From CAYMWF01 sp964394085 [NCBI: uncultured Gemmatimonadota bacterium] (lineage in GTDB: Bacteria > GCA-2686955 > CAYMWF01): DNA of 64,000 nucleotides. The notes below the pieces were generated by a model. That model searched no databases, was not told the DNA's origin, and was given only the letters and a program-made list of their open reading frames with translations. Of the stretch, positions 44,365 through 54,511 are shown piece after piece; position 1 is the first letter of the stretch; each line of letters begins with the position of its first letter. Position numbers and translations under genes: made by a program. The DNA lies in the NCBI GenBank assembly GCA_964394085.1, contig CAYMWF010000005.1, forward strand, positions 45,454 through 109,453. The letters are read 5' to 3'.

Positions 44365-44388
44365 GGAGCATGCGTTACCGCATGCTCC
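44365..44388. terminator. Perfect hairpin between pilin copy B and pilT
   Basis: GGAGCATGCG (44365-44374), loop TTAC, CGCATGCTCC (44379-44388). It lies in the 91-bp gap after the pilin stop. No T-tract on the minus strand, so partial termination or mRNA stabilisation of the abundant pilin message are both plausible. Confidence 0.65.
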
Positions 44389-44436
44389 AGCGGGTTTTGC
44401 TCAACAGAAATCGTCCCGGCAAGGACGGTGACATTC

Positions 44437-45006
44437 TTAAAAGAGTATATAGAGGGAAGAAACTGTTGAACCTGCTGTATAATCCCCGCTGCCGGCGATA
44501 GAACCGGTATTGTAGACCCCGTCATCGAGCTTCATGTCGATTTCCAGGCATACTTCCGCCGGCAGATTGTAAAATCTGAAGTAGTGTTTGTAGGAGCCGG
44601 GACCGGGATCGAGCCAGTATAGTGTTACGTTATCTCCGAATGAATGGGTGGGAAGATCCGAACTGCCGTTGAAGCTGCCCCCTATAAGACCGGCAAGCTG
44701 CAGATCGCGGAACATCTCGTATTGTTCCGAATATTCGATCTGCCCATCGTTATCACCTTCGGTGTCTGTCCCCGGAGGGATGGCGTCTTTGGATTCGTCA
44801 CCCGGAAAAACGCCGTACTTATCGTAGAACGCCATTATCGCCGCACGGAGTTCATCCGCCTGTTTTATCACCCTCATGGATTTGGCGTTCTGTATCATCG
44901 CCTGTCCCTTGAGGATACCCCCGATCAGAAGGCCGATGATAACCATAACTATGGCGACTTCAACCATGGTGAACCCAGCCTGAATTCCTCTCGGTTTTCT
45001 TTTCAT
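44437..45006 (-). CDS. Type IV major pilin, copy B
   Basis: 189 residues, ATG 45006 after AAAGGAG. Prepilin leader MKRKPRGIQAG cut before FTMVEVAIV, with Glu5. Nearly the same protein as copy A (38405-38974), with changes mainly at surface positions of the globular domain and around the tail. It lies inside the pilus operon, directly after the HDOD-GGDEF gene and before pilT. The 190-bp leader includes a strong dyad (45061-45093). Two closely related major pilins raise the possibility of antigenic switching by recombination (inference). Confidence 0.94.
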   Translation of the reverse strand: MKRKPRGIQAGFTMVEVAIVMVIIGLLIGGILKGQAMIQNAKSMRVIKQADELRAAIMAFYDKYGVFPGDESKDAIPPGTDTEGDNDGQIEYSEQYEMFRDLQLAGLIGGSFNGSSDLPTHSFGDNVTLYWLDPGPGSYKHYFRFYNLPAEVCLEIDMKLDDGVYNTGSIAGSGDYTAGSTVSSLYILF

Positions 45007-45060
45007 GTTTCTTCTCCTTTGCTGGATTGACGGGATCCAGGATACAAAGATACCTGAACC

Positions 45061-45093
45061 GCATCGGCTCGTAATATTACATTACTCCGATGC
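45061..45093. promoter_or_regulatory. Stable leader hairpin upstream of pilin copy B
   Basis: GCATCGG (45061-45067) with CCGATGC (45087-45093), inside it GTAAT (45071-45075) with ATTAC (45081-45085). It is in the gap between the HDOD-GGDEF stop and the pilin start; a 5' UTR hairpin or a terminator for the preceding gene. Confidence 0.45.
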
Positions 45094-45195
45094 CTGCCGG
45101 ATACTCGGATACTACTGCATTCAATATCGTCCGAGGAGACATGGATGTTGAGTAATTACAGGCACAAATTGTCGAATAATACACCCCCGATATGA

Positions 45196-46752
45196 TTATT
45201 TATCCTCTGTTGTCGGTGGACGTTTTACACGCACCTGGTTGCGCCCCTGTCGTTTGGCGGAATACAGCGCCTGGTCCGCGGCTTCGATGACTGCGCTTCC
45301 CGTCAGCATCCCCTCGGCGAACCCGGCTACACCGATACTCACGGTGACGCGGATATCAGTCTCTTCTTCATGGGTGAACGTATTGATTTCGATGGTTCTC
45401 CGGAGTTTTTCAGCAATTATCGCCGCTCCTTTCAACATCGTTTCCGGGAGAATGACTACAAACTCTTCACCGCCGTACCTGGCTACGAGGTCGGATTTTC
45501 TTGTCGACTTTTTCAGTAATGATGCAAGTTGTCTCAGAATAGAATCACCCGTCCGGTGCCCTTTTGTATCGTTGAAGGATTTGAAATGATCTATATCCAT
45601 CATCATTAGAGACAGTGGACGTTTGTACCTCAAATGCTGATTGACCTGGTGTTCCAGAAATTCTTTGAAGAACCGGTGATTGTATATACCCGTTAAACCA
45701 TCCCTGTCCGCCAGGTTCTGCAACATCCTGTTTCGTTCGGCGAGTTCGGCGCTCAAACGGTCGAGCTCCTTGTTCTTTTTTCCCAGTTCTTCCATGGCGG
45801 TTTTAAGCTCGCGATACATTCCGTCGTATTGAATATTCATACGACCAAGCTCGCGGTTTGCTTCGTTGAGGATTTCGGTATAGTTCCGTGTCGAAACACC
45901 GGTCAGTTGAAATCCTGCAGCCGCCGAATCCATTTCCGAGGAGATTGCGTTGAGGAGTTTCTCCGAATCAGGGGTATTGATTCCGTAATACGATTCGACC
46001 TCCTGCTGGAACCTCGAAATCCCGATGCTCTTGCTCCAGCCATAGAAAATGTCGGCCGCCAGTCCTCCCAGATAGGTGAGTCTGCAAAGCTCGTGTAATT
46101 TGTCACCCGGTTCGCCGGGGAATGAGCCGGGAGCGTGGTGGCAGGAAAGAGGGATTGAAATGGTGTCGGGAAGATTCCAGCGCTCGGCGATTTTCCCCCC
46201 TGCATCGACGTGGTTGATACCGAGAATTCGCTCTTCCACGGTCGTCAGCGCAACCGCATGATCCTCCGCCTCATTGAATATTTCCGAGTATTCTTTCGGG
46301 AAACAATGGAAAAGGATGAAAATACCGATATCGGCCAGCAGGCCTGACGAAAAAGCTTCTTCGTCGACGGCCAGGTTTTTCCATTTACTGATCAAGCGGG
46401 CGGTCACCGCAGTACAGAGGGCGCTTTCGATTATCCTCTGGTGCCTTTCATCATCTTTATTTTCCATGGCCCCGAGGACGGACGCGGCCAAGGCCAGGTT
46501 CCTTACGGACCGGGCGCCGAGAATCACCACACCTTGTTTGAGGGTCGCGACCTCTCCTGAAAGACCGTAATATTGCGAATTTACTACCTTAAGCACCCGG
46601 GAGGAAAGTGAGAGGTCCTTGGTGATCTCCTGAGCCAGGTCATCCATTGAAAAGTCTTCTTCCAGGGCCAGCTCCATTACCTTGAGGGCTACTGCGGAAG
46701 GAGCAGGGAGGTCCTCGGTCTCTTCAATAGTTTTGAGTATCTGATCGATCAT
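45196..46752 (-). CDS. HDOD-GGDEF protein, diguanylate cyclase
   Basis: 518 residues. HDOD domain at about 10-215 (phosphorylation-type regulatory fold, here with HHAPG rather than a full HD pair), coiled coil at about 300-345, then a GGDEF domain with DGLTGIYNHRFF, the active GGEEF signature and an inhibitory site RKSD (R-x-x-D five residues before it). It should make cyclic di-GMP and be feedback inhibited. It is inside the pilus operon between the secretin and the major pilin, so it probably controls pilus activity through the PilB N-terminal domains. Confidence 0.93.
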   Translation of the reverse strand: MIDQILKTIEETEDLPAPSAVALKVMELALEEDFSMDDLAQEITKDLSLSSRVLKVVNSQYYGLSGEVATLKQGVVILGARSVRNLALAASVLGAMENKDDERHQRIIESALCTAVTARLISKWKNLAVDEEAFSSGLLADIGIFILFHCFPKEYSEIFNEAEDHAVALTTVEERILGINHVDAGGKIAERWNLPDTISIPLSCHHAPGSFPGEPGDKLHELCRLTYLGGLAADIFYGWSKSIGISRFQQEVESYYGINTPDSEKLLNAISSEMDSAAAGFQLTGVSTRNYTEILNEANRELGRMNIQYDGMYRELKTAMEELGKKNKELDRLSAELAERNRMLQNLADRDGLTGIYNHRFFKEFLEHQVNQHLRYKRPLSLMMMDIDHFKSFNDTKGHRTGDSILRQLASLLKKSTRKSDLVARYGGEEFVVILPETMLKGAAIIAEKLRRTIEINTFTHEEETDIRVTVSIGVAGFAEGMLTGSAVIEAADQALYSAKRQGRNQVRVKRPPTTEDK

Positions 46753-46811
46753 AATCCGTACCGTTGAAATTGTAACTGTCGGCAGGTCGTCATTCGTGTC
46801 GGAGAAGCTCC

Positions 46812-48314
46812 TTAAAGGTCCTTAATATAAGGAGTAATGAAAATAACCAGTTCCCTGCTTTCCTCCACGTCCTCGAAATGACTCAGGAGCTGCTTTATCC
46901 CGGGGATACTGGCCAGCAGGGGCAGGCCGTTACGGTTGAGCTGTTTCATCTGGCTTATGAGACCTGCAAGCACGATAGATTCTCCTTCTCTTACCCGGAC
47001 CGTTGTCGCAAGCTCCTGTAAATCGATTACCGGATTGGAAACCGATTGTGTAGTTGTGATTGAAGTCGGAATATCCACATCCTCGTAACCTTGAATCCGG
47101 GTGATGGTAGGTACGATATGGAAGGTGATTACGCCGTCTGCGGATATGTGCGGCGTAAGGCCCAGTTGAAGACCCAGAACGGCTCGTTTTATAGATGTTC
47201 CGTAGGTGATGAATCCTGTTTCCGGATCCCTGTCGACACCGGTTATATCTCCGTAAGGAAACTGGTAACCTACCGTCATAATAGCCGGTTGCCCGTTCAT
47301 AACAGAGATATGCGGATTGGACAGGACAGTAACATCCCCACGGTTGCCCAGGAAATCGAGAACCATATTGAAACGGAACTCATCGGCAAGAACGATCGAA
47401 CTGCCGCTGTTAACTGAAAAGCCCGAACCGGTTGCGAGATTGCCCGAATCGTTCCGGATGCCCAAATCGAGGGATGACCAGTCGATTCCATACTTGTATG
47501 TGTTGCTCAAACGGACCTCGAGAATTTTGGCTTCAATGAAGACCTGGCGATGCAGCATTTCAGAGATATTGTCGAGAAGCCGCACCATCGCTTTGACCCG
47601 CTTGGGCGTATCTTCCATGTAGATTATCCCTGCGCTCTTGCTGATCTCAAGGATCCCGTCTTCGGATTTAAGGCCTTGAAGAGCTTTCGAAATCCCGGTC
47701 CAGATATTCCCATCCTCGCCCTTCCTCTCTGTCTTTACCTTGAAAGTCCCTGTCACGCCGGATTGTTCGACCCCGGATGCCAGCATGTCGCCGCCTACTT
47801 CCACCGTCGTTTCGGCCGGTAGGTTCAGATAGTCGAAGTGATAGATCCTCTCTTCGAACCTTGTGACTATGAGTTTGTTATCGGTTATTGTCCATGCATA
47901 GCCTGCTCCGCCGGTGATTGCCATGTCAAGCGATTCTTCCAGGCTGACATCGAACAATGTGACTGTTACTGGACGGTTTGTAACGATCTCCGGTTCGAGA
48001 GCGAGGCTCAGACCCGTACCGGATATCAGCGACTGAATGATCTGAAGCAGCGGGGCCTTGTCGAATACCATCGAATAACGCCGGAGGTTATTTTTATTTG
48101 TTTCCTCAACACTTACATCGACAACAACATTCATCGGTGAATCGGCAAGCGCCAGCGTGTCAACTTCCGTCTTCAATATTTCTATCGGACAGGGACCTTC
48201 AAGCTTGGTTAGTTCGGCTCTGCGGAGATTCGTTGTTGAGCATCCGCCCATAAGAAGTTGGAATAGAATAGTTGAAATAACTATCCACGTTTTGAGAATG
48301 GTTTTCTGGTGCAT
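46812..48314 (-). CDS. MshL-like pilus secretin lipoprotein
   Basis: 500 residues. Lipoprotein signal peptide with the lipobox LLMGGC (Cys25), a short secretin/TonB N-terminal domain (about 75-135, with FDKAPLLQIIQSLI), one N1-like domain and the bacterial secretin domain ending in the classical VPLLASIPGIKQLL-type run, here LPLLASIPGIKQLLSHF. A lipidated secretin without the long N0-N3 array is typical of MSHA-type MshL. It forms the outer membrane gate for the pilus. Confidence 0.92.
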   Translation of the reverse strand: MHQKTILKTWIVISTILFQLLMGGCSTTNLRRAELTKLEGPCPIEILKTEVDTLALADSPMNVVVDVSVEETNKNNLRRYSMVFDKAPLLQIIQSLISGTGLSLALEPEIVTNRPVTVTLFDVSLEESLDMAITGGAGYAWTITDNKLIVTRFEERIYHFDYLNLPAETTVEVGGDMLASGVEQSGVTGTFKVKTERKGEDGNIWTGISKALQGLKSEDGILEISKSAGIIYMEDTPKRVKAMVRLLDNISEMLHRQVFIEAKILEVRLSNTYKYGIDWSSLDLGIRNDSGNLATGSGFSVNSGSSIVLADEFRFNMVLDFLGNRGDVTVLSNPHISVMNGQPAIMTVGYQFPYGDITGVDRDPETGFITYGTSIKRAVLGLQLGLTPHISADGVITFHIVPTITRIQGYEDVDIPTSITTTQSVSNPVIDLQELATTVRVREGESIVLAGLISQMKQLNRNGLPLLASIPGIKQLLSHFEDVEESRELVIFITPYIKDL

Positions 48315-48393
48315 CTTTACCTCTTTACCTCCGAAATATTCCTATTTATTCCTGAAAGCGTAACTCCTGATCAGAGCGAACATCGCTATAGTT

Positions 48394-48918
48394 TTATTTA
48401 CCTGAATTCCATGTTGAAAACGCTACGCTGGGTAATTCAAGGAATACCATTTCCCCACCTTTTGAGAGGGTAACTCCGTTGTCCTGGATCGTTTCGACAA
48501 TGAATCCGTTGATAGTGCCGCCCTGCTCGACTGTTTTGTTTTCGATCAAGGCGATTCCCTTGGGGTTTCCCCCCGGTTCGGTAGACCAGATAATGCCTGA
48601 CAGTTTCGGAATTTTTTGTGAAACCGTGCGGGTGTACTTCTTGGGAGCAACCGCGCCAACTTTGATAACCGGTTTTTTCTGTTTCGCGAAAATGTTGGCT
48701 TTAAAAGCTTCGCTGATCAGTTCTATGTCCAGGTCGGCAAGAATTTGAAGGGAATCTGGGGTGAGCGACTCGAGGAATAAACATTTTTCCTGGATTTCCA
48801 GGATCTGCGGCGGAACAGTAGCCGGGGACTCCCTGAACAACTGTAAATAGGCGTTGGTGTTGAACACGGTCAGGGCCAGACCGGTCAGTAATATCAAACT
48901 AGTCGTCAGGTACTTCAT
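48394..48918 (-). CDS. PilP/MshK-like pilus assembly protein
   Basis: 174 residues. Signal anchor in the first 24 residues, a Pro/Lys-rich middle (KQKKPVIKVGAVAPKKY) and a small C-terminal HR-like domain (LSGIIWSTEPGGNPKGIALIENK, GFIVETIQDNGVTLSKGGE) resembling the GspC/PilP homology region that binds the secretin. Identification rests mainly on position between PilO-like and secretin genes and on this fold signature. Confidence 0.75.
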   Translation of the reverse strand: MKYLTTSLILLTGLALTVFNTNAYLQLFRESPATVPPQILEIQEKCLFLESLTPDSLQILADLDIELISEAFKANIFAKQKKPVIKVGAVAPKKYTRTVSQKIPKLSGIIWSTEPGGNPKGIALIENKTVEQGGTINGFIVETIQDNGVTLSKGGEMVFLELPSVAFSTWNSGK

Positions 48919-48978
48919 GTTATTAAATGTGCTCGATTTTGATCGATTTACCGTAGAATCCTTTTATCTGAATATCTT

Positions 48979-49503
48979 TCAATTTCCCATATCCGTTCCC
49001 GTAAGGAGAGTGGTTTCGACTTGAAGATCGAGCAGGAAATCGATCACTCGCGCCTCCCTGTTGCTCATGGCCGTAAACGACTCGAAGGCTACAAACGGAT
49101 ACTCGTTTTCAAGTTGCTCTAAAAAACGAAAACCGTTGTGTGCGGCGGTGGAAAAAACTATTTTTAATCTGATAGACGTATCCCCTGGATCTTTCGGCTT
49201 GAATTCGGTCAAAATATCCCGGATACTCGATTCGACGGATGTTTTGAATATCAACTCTTCTATAGCTAGCATTCCGAGCTCAATCGACGGGATCCCCATT
49301 GTATATTCGCTGGTCTCCTTGACAGCTTTTTCCATAAGCTCTTCATGAATATCGAAAAAACCTATAACTTTGCGACGGGTTTCACGCTCCTGTCCAGCCT
49401 CTCTAATCTTGAATGCTGCATTTACATTCAGCGATGTGAGTATAACCGCAAGGATCCATACGGTTCCCAGCACGATCCATCTCCTGACAACCGGGTCTTT
49501 CAC
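48979..49503 (-). CDS. PilO/MshJ-like pilus assembly protein
   Basis: 174 residues from GTG 49503. N-terminal membrane helix (RWIVLGTVWILAVILTSL), a helical stalk (EAGQERETRRKV) and a ferredoxin-like C-terminal half (IRLKIVFSTAAHNGFRFLEQLENEYPFVAFESF). Layout of PilO. It overlaps the stop of the preceding gene by 4 bp (GTGA), so it is translationally coupled to the PilM/PilN fusion. Confidence 0.75.
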   Translation of the reverse strand: MKDPVVRRWIVLGTVWILAVILTSLNVNAAFKIREAGQERETRRKVIGFFDIHEELMEKAVKETSEYTMGIPSIELGMLAIEELIFKTSVESSIRDILTEFKPKDPGDTSIRLKIVFSTAAHNGFRFLEQLENEYPFVAFESFTAMSNREARVIDFLLDLQVETTLLTGTDMGN

Positions 49504-50921
49504 TTGATGCCGAACTCCATCTCGATATCATAACCACGGGCAACCGATTTCTGTGAGGTAGTTGAACCATCGATTTCCGGTCGGGCGATTTTCAGGTCGT
49601 TCAAAGTAACGTCTCCGCTACCCGGCACGGAATCATGCAGTTTTTCTAAGAACTGAACGAGGTTTACATGAAGTTCATCGGTATCTTTTGCGTCAAAAGT
49701 GCTCTTGATCACAACCGTCACCGGTTCTTCAATGTTAATTTTCAATTCGCGGAGCCAGGCGTTTTTCGGAATGGAGGTTGAGATCCGTTTTGTCAGGGAA
49801 ACGGGATCAGGTCTGTTCTTCTGATCTATAACGAAATCCACTGCGCTTTTAAACTTCAACAGGTCTTCGTTTCTCTGTTCGAGAGTCTTTTCTCCGGTCC
49901 CGGGGAGTGAAGAGCGTGCAACAGCTTCAATCTGGCGAAGCTGCAGTAGCTCCATTCCCAGAACTAAAACGAGCACCAGACCTATGAATATGCCTGCTTT
50001 CTGAGTAGGCCTCCACTCCAGTTCCCGCTGCCGAATCCTGTGTGATAATCCGGCGATGTTTACAATCTTTCCCCTCTTTATAAAACTCAGAGTTGTCTCA
50101 GTATTGGAGAGACTGGGCAGATCGTTGAATGAGGTTGATAAAGAGGGGTCCTCGCATATATTTACGACATCCGATTCAAGGTGTTCGGAAAGCACATCCG
50201 TCGCGAGCGTTTTCTCTTCGCCGGAGGATGCGAGGTAGAAGGTTGAAATATCCGATTTCGTCTTCTGCGCGTACATATGCATCGATTGGGTGACTTCATA
50301 AATAATTTCATCGTAATCATGCCCGCCGCCGGCTTTTTGCTCGGGGAATGCCGTGAAGCGCGAAAAGAGAAATCGTCCCTGGTCGAAAAAATACTGGCAG
50401 CAGCCATCTTCGTTAAAATATAAAAGGGCGGAACCGTCAGCGGCGAAATCCGGAATGGCATTGCCGAGTTTCTGCTCCCAGAGAAGCGCGCTGGATGTGA
50501 TCCTGAATGGAGGTAATCCGATTTTAGTCAATCTATCAAACAAAGCGAACGCGGCAGGTTCTTGGAGAAACGAAGTATGGATGCTGTTTTCTCCCAACTC
50601 ATTCTGGAAAGAAGAACAGGTAAAAAAGTTGCGGATTTCGGGGATTGCCGGGAACTCGGACAGAAGTTTCCTTGAAATGAAAACATCTACGATATGTTTT
50701 TTTATGGATTGAAGATTGTAAAAGGAGGTTCCGATCCAGTAATCGGGAACAATCAGAAGAGACAGTTGTTTTTTCTTCCGGATGGGAGCAGGGATTTCAG
50801 CAGCCTCGAAACTACCCGACAGGACATTCTCGAGAGGAACGGAAATGAGTTCTTTCCAAACCTTGTGCCTCCCCGGCTCGTGGAAAAGCAGGTTATTTTT
50901 TTCAACTATGCATGTGAGCAT
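49500..50921 (-). CDS. MshI-like PilM/PilN fusion protein
   Basis: 473 residues. Residues 1-290 form a degenerate actin-like PilM-type domain (LLFHEPGRHKVWKEL, FDRLTKIGLPPFRITSSALL) without clear nucleotide motifs; a single membrane helix at about 300-320 (AGIFIGLVLVLVLGMELLQL) then leads to a PilN-like periplasmic ferredoxin part with coiled coil. This is the MshI-type combination of PilM and PilN in one chain. First gene of the leftward pilus operon. Confidence 0.8.
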   Translation of the reverse strand: MLTCIVEKNNLLFHEPGRHKVWKELISVPLENVLSGSFEAAEIPAPIRKKKQLSLLIVPDYWIGTSFYNLQSIKKHIVDVFISRKLLSEFPAIPEIRNFFTCSSFQNELGENSIHTSFLQEPAAFALFDRLTKIGLPPFRITSSALLWEQKLGNAIPDFAADGSALLYFNEDGCCQYFFDQGRFLFSRFTAFPEQKAGGGHDYDEIIYEVTQSMHMYAQKTKSDISTFYLASSGEEKTLATDVLSEHLESDVVNICEDPSLSTSFNDLPSLSNTETTLSFIKRGKIVNIAGLSHRIRQRELEWRPTQKAGIFIGLVLVLVLGMELLQLRQIEAVARSSLPGTGEKTLEQRNEDLLKFKSAVDFVIDQKNRPDPVSLTKRISTSIPKNAWLRELKINIEEPVTVVIKSTFDAKDTDELHVNLVQFLEKLHDSVPGSGDVTLNDLKIARPEIDGSTTSQKSVARGYDIEMEFGIK

Positions 50922-51143
50922 CGATGATTCCGTTATATTCTTGCTGTAGTCGATATTATGGCCCGGTCAGCACCGCTGTGCGCCGGCAGGAACGTTTCAT
51001 AGCAGTTTTCGGCAATAGACCTAAAAACTTGAGTTTGGGTCGCTCTCGTGTCCAAGATATACGGGATAGTTAAAGCACTTCCCTTAAATTCCGATTAACC
51101 GGATGTAGACCTGTCCGAAACAGTCTTTCCAAGGAGAGGAATC

Positions 51144-53303
51144 ATGGAACTTTTCGACAGCAAAGGCGACTCCGACAAGGGCGTAGGGGTTGAAACCACG
51201 AATTCCGAAGTAGAATCGAAAACCTCATCCGAACCTGATTCAGCCGCCGGGGAACCTCTGGATGGCGGGAGTCTCGTATCTCTGGTGACGAAAACCCAGG
51301 ATACAAGCCGGTACATGGATCTTCACTGGGAAGGCAACATGGAGGAATACCTCCAGATGGTGCTCGAAAATCCAACTATAACACGCACGGCATTCCAGCG
51401 GATTTACGACATGATCATCGAGCACGGCGTCGAGGAATATACCGACACCAAAGAAAAGATCATCAAGTACAAGTTCTTCGATGACCCCTTTACCGAAGGG
51501 CAAGATGCCGTCTTCGGCTTGAATCGTTCCCTCATGGCGCTGGTGAATGTTTTTCGGTCCGCCGCCCGGGGATACGGTTCAGAGAAGAGGGTAATCCTTC
51601 TGCATGGCCCCGTGGGGAGTTCGAAGAGCACAATCGTGCGGATGCTCAAGAAGGGAATCGAGCTGTATTCCCGTTCCGACACCGGTGCATTGTATACATA
51701 CAAATGGTTAGTGGAGGATGAAGCCGGTAATCCCATAGAAGAACCCTGTCCCATGCATGAAGACCCTCTCCACCTTCTCCCGCCGGATGCGAAAAAGGAG
51801 GTTCTCGATAAACTGAACGAAAATCTCGATAAAGAGAAACATATCAGTATCGAGGGAGGATTGTGCCCCTTCTGCCGCCATTATTACCAGGTTTTCATGA
51901 AAAAATACGAAGGCGACTGGAGTAAGCTCATCGAACATATACGGGTCAACCGGCTTCTGCTTTCCGAGCAGGACAGGAGAGGTATCGGGACATTCCAGCC
52001 GAAGGATGAAAAGAACCAGGATTCCACCGAGTTGACAGGCGACATCAACTACAGGCGGATCGCCGAGTACGGTTCCGATTCAGATCCCCGGGCGTTTAAT
52101 TTCGACGGTGAATTCAATATCGCAAACAGGGGAGTCATCGAATTCGTTGAAGTGCTGAAACTCGACGTAGCTTTTCTATATGATCTGCTGGGAGCTTCGC
52201 AGGAACATAAGATAAAACCGAAAAAATTCGCCCAGACGGATATCGATGAGGTGATTATCGGTCACACGAACGAACCGGAATACAAAAGGCTGCAGAGTAA
52301 CGAGTTCATGGAAGCCCTTCGAGACAGAACCATCAAGGTCGATATACCGTATATCACCAAGCTGGAGGACGAAATCAACATCTACCGGAAGGACTACAAC
52401 ACAGACAGTGTAAAAGGTAAGCATATTGCGCCGCATACCATCGACCTGGCCGCCATGTGGGCGGTTTTGACCAGGCTGGAGGATCCGAAGAAGGCGCAAC
52501 TCAGCTTGATGCAGAAACTGAAGCTCTACAACGGGAAATCGCTTGTAGGGTTTACCGAAGACAATATCCGGGAGCTGAAGAAAGAAGCCAAACGCGAAGG
52601 GATGGAAGGCATCTCTCCCCGGTATATCCAGGACAAGATTTCCAATGCCCTCGTCCGGGAGACCGGAGAGGAGTGCATCAATCCTTTCATGGTGTTGAAC
52701 GAGCTCGAGAGAGGGCTCCATCATCACTCGCTTATCACCTCGGAGCAGCAGATCAAGAAGTACGAGGAGCTGATCACACTCGTCAAGCAGGAGTACGAAG
52801 ACATCGTCAAGAATGAGGTGCAGAGAGCGATCTGTGCGGATGAAGAGGCCATAAAGCGGTTATGCGCCAACTATGTAGACAACATAAAAGCTTATACTCA
52901 GAAAGAGAAAGTTAAGAACAAGTACACCGGGCAGGACGAAGAGCCTGATGAACGCCTGATGCGCTCGATCGAGGAAAAGATTGACATACCGGAGTCGCGT
53001 AAGGACGATTTCAGGCGGGAAATCATGAACTATATCGGCGCTCTCGCGGTGGATGGCAAATCATTCGATTACCGGACGAACGAACGGCTTCATAAGGCGT
53101 TGGAACTGAAACTGTTCGAGGATCAGAAAGATTCCATCAAACTTACGACACTGGTTTCAAGCGTCGTCGACAAAGAAACCCAGGAAAAGATAGACGTTGT
53201 AAAGAATCGCCTCATCAGGAACTACGGATATTGCGATGTCTGCGCAACCGACATACTCAATTTCGTGTCGAGTATCTTTGCCAGGGGCGACGTCAAGAAA
53301 TAA
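51144..53303 (+). CDS. prkA: PrkA family serine protein kinase
   Basis: 719 residues. Acidic Ser-rich N-terminal extension of about 50 residues, then the AAA-like PrkA N-terminal domain with P-loop GPVGSSKS at 155-162 and [22 protein letters not shown], and the C-terminal PrkA kinase-like domain with GLHHHSLI. The P-loop is complete. In other bacteria it acts in nitrogen-starvation and stress adaptation together with YhbH and SpoVR. RBS AAGGAGAGG; a weak promoter TTGGGT-17-TATACG lies upstream (about 51025-51053). Confidence 0.95.
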   Translation: MELFDSKGDSDKGVGVETTNSEVESKTSSEPDSAAGEPLDGGSLVSLVTKTQDTSRYMDLHWEGNMEEYLQMVLENPTITRTAFQRIYDMIIEHGVEEYTDTKEKIIKYKFFDDPFTEGQDAVFGLNRSLMALVNVFRSAARGYGSEKRVILLHGPVGSSKSTIVRMLKKGIELYSRSDTGALYTYKWLVEDEAGNPIEEPCPMHEDPLHLLPPDAKKEVLDKLNENLDKEKHISIEGGLCPFCRHYYQVFMKKYEGDWSKLIEHIRVNRLLLSEQDRRGIGTFQPKDEKNQDSTELTGDINYRRIAEYGSDSDPRAFNFDGEFNIANRGVIEFVEVLKLDVAFLYDLLGASQEHKIKPKKFAQTDIDEVIIGHTNEPEYKRLQSNEFMEALRDRTIKVDIPYITKLEDEINIYRKDYNTDSVKGKHIAPHTIDLAAMWAVLTRLEDPKKAQLSLMQKLKLYNGKSLVGFTEDNIRELKKEAKREGMEGISPRYIQDKISNALVRETGEECINPFMVLNELERGLHHHSLITSEQQIKKYEELITLVKQEYEDIVKNEVQRAICADEEAIKRLCANYVDNIKAYTQKEKVKNKYTGQDEEPDERLMRSIEEKIDIPESRKDDFRREIMNYIGALAVDGKSFDYRTNERLHKALELKLFEDQKDSIKLTTLVSSVVDKETQEKIDVVKNRLIRNYGYCDVCATDILNFVSSIFARGDVKK

Positions 53304-53398
53304 CCCCGTGGTTTCTACCGTTACCCGGTAATCGAAGTCGAGTCGAAGCGTAATTTCGTTGAAACCGGGTCCGGTTTCCTTTTCGGACGGAGCGCCAG

Positions 53399-54508
53399 AT
53401 GGAAACTGCCAGACTGAAAAAAATCGAAAGGGACGTCAACCGTTTCAGGCAGATTGTCCGCGGGAAAATCCGTAAAGATCTCCGCAAGTATATGAGCAGC
53501 GGCGAATTGATCGGGAAGCGGGGCAAGGAGCTTGTCAGTATCCCGATACCCCGGATCGACATTCCCAGGTTCAAATACGGCAAAAATGATGAGCAGGGGG
53601 TCGGCCAGGGAGACGGCGAAGACGGTCAGCAGGTCGATGGTGAAAGCGGGGCCGGAAGCGCCGGGGATCAACCCGGCGAGCATATGCTTGAAACGGAGGT
53701 TACTCTCGAAGAGCTGGCCGATATCCTGGGTGAAGAGCTGGAACTGCCGCGGATCGAACCCAAGGGCAGACGTAATATCTCGAGCACCAAGCTCAAATAT
53801 TCCGGTATATCGAAGGCCGGGCCCGAATCGCTCAAGCATTTCAAGCGGACATTCAAGCAGGCTCTCAAACGTCAGATTATCACCGGACTCTACGACCCCA
53901 GGCAACCAAGGGTGGTGCCTATTCGGGAGGATGTGCGGTACCGTTCATGGAAAGAGTGGCGGCAGCCGCAGAGCGCCGCGGTGATTTTCTACATGATGGA
54001 CGTTTCGGGGTCGATGGGAGCTGAGCAGAAGGAAATCGTCAGGCTGGAAGCATTCTGGATCGACACCTGGCTGAAATCGCAGTACAACGAACTCACCACA
54101 AGGTACATCATTCACGATGCGGCGGCCCGTGAAGTGGATGAACATACTTTCTATCATACGAAAGAAAGCGGCGGCACCCGGATCTCCACCGCCTATTCGG
54201 TGGCTCTCGATATCGTCCACCGCGAGTATCCGCCGGATGAATGGAATCTCTATTATTTCCATTTTTCAGACGGTGACAACTGGGGCGGCGGAGATACGGA
54301 GAAATGCATCGAGCTGCTTAAAGGCGATATCCTGACACATGCCAATCTTTTCTGCTACGGTCAGGTCGAAAGTCCTTACGGATCGGGGCAGTTCATCAAG
54401 GATCTTCATCGCAATTTCGAGGAGGAAGAAAACCTGGTGACATCCGAGATCAAGAACAAGGACGGTATTTACGATTCGATCAGGACGTTCCTCGGGAAAG
54501 GCAAATAG
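53399..54508 (+). CDS. YhbH/YeaH family DUF444 protein
   Basis: 369 residues. Gly/Asp/Gln-rich acidic segment at about 65-100 ([18 protein letters not shown]), then the DUF444 vWA-like domain with the MIDAS-like DVSGSMG and [14 protein letters not shown]. The product works in the PrkA/SpoVR stress module; a metal-dependent adhesion-type fold is implied by the DxSxS motif. Between prkA and spoVR, with 95-bp and 3-bp gaps. Confidence 0.93.
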   Translation: METARLKKIERDVNRFRQIVRGKIRKDLRKYMSSGELIGKRGKELVSIPIPRIDIPRFKYGKNDEQGVGQGDGEDGQQVDGESGAGSAGDQPGEHMLETEVTLEELADILGEELELPRIEPKGRRNISSTKLKYSGISKAGPESLKHFKRTFKQALKRQIITGLYDPRQPRVVPIREDVRYRSWKEWRQPQSAAVIFYMMDVSGSMGAEQKEIVRLEAFWIDTWLKSQYNELTTRYIIHDAAAREVDEHTFYHTKESGGTRISTAYSVALDIVHREYPPDEWNLYYFHFSDGDNWGGGDTEKCIELLKGDILTHANLFCYGQVESPYGSGQFIKDLHRNFEEEENLVTSEIKNKDGIYDSIRTFLGKGK

Positions 54509-54511
54509 GGC

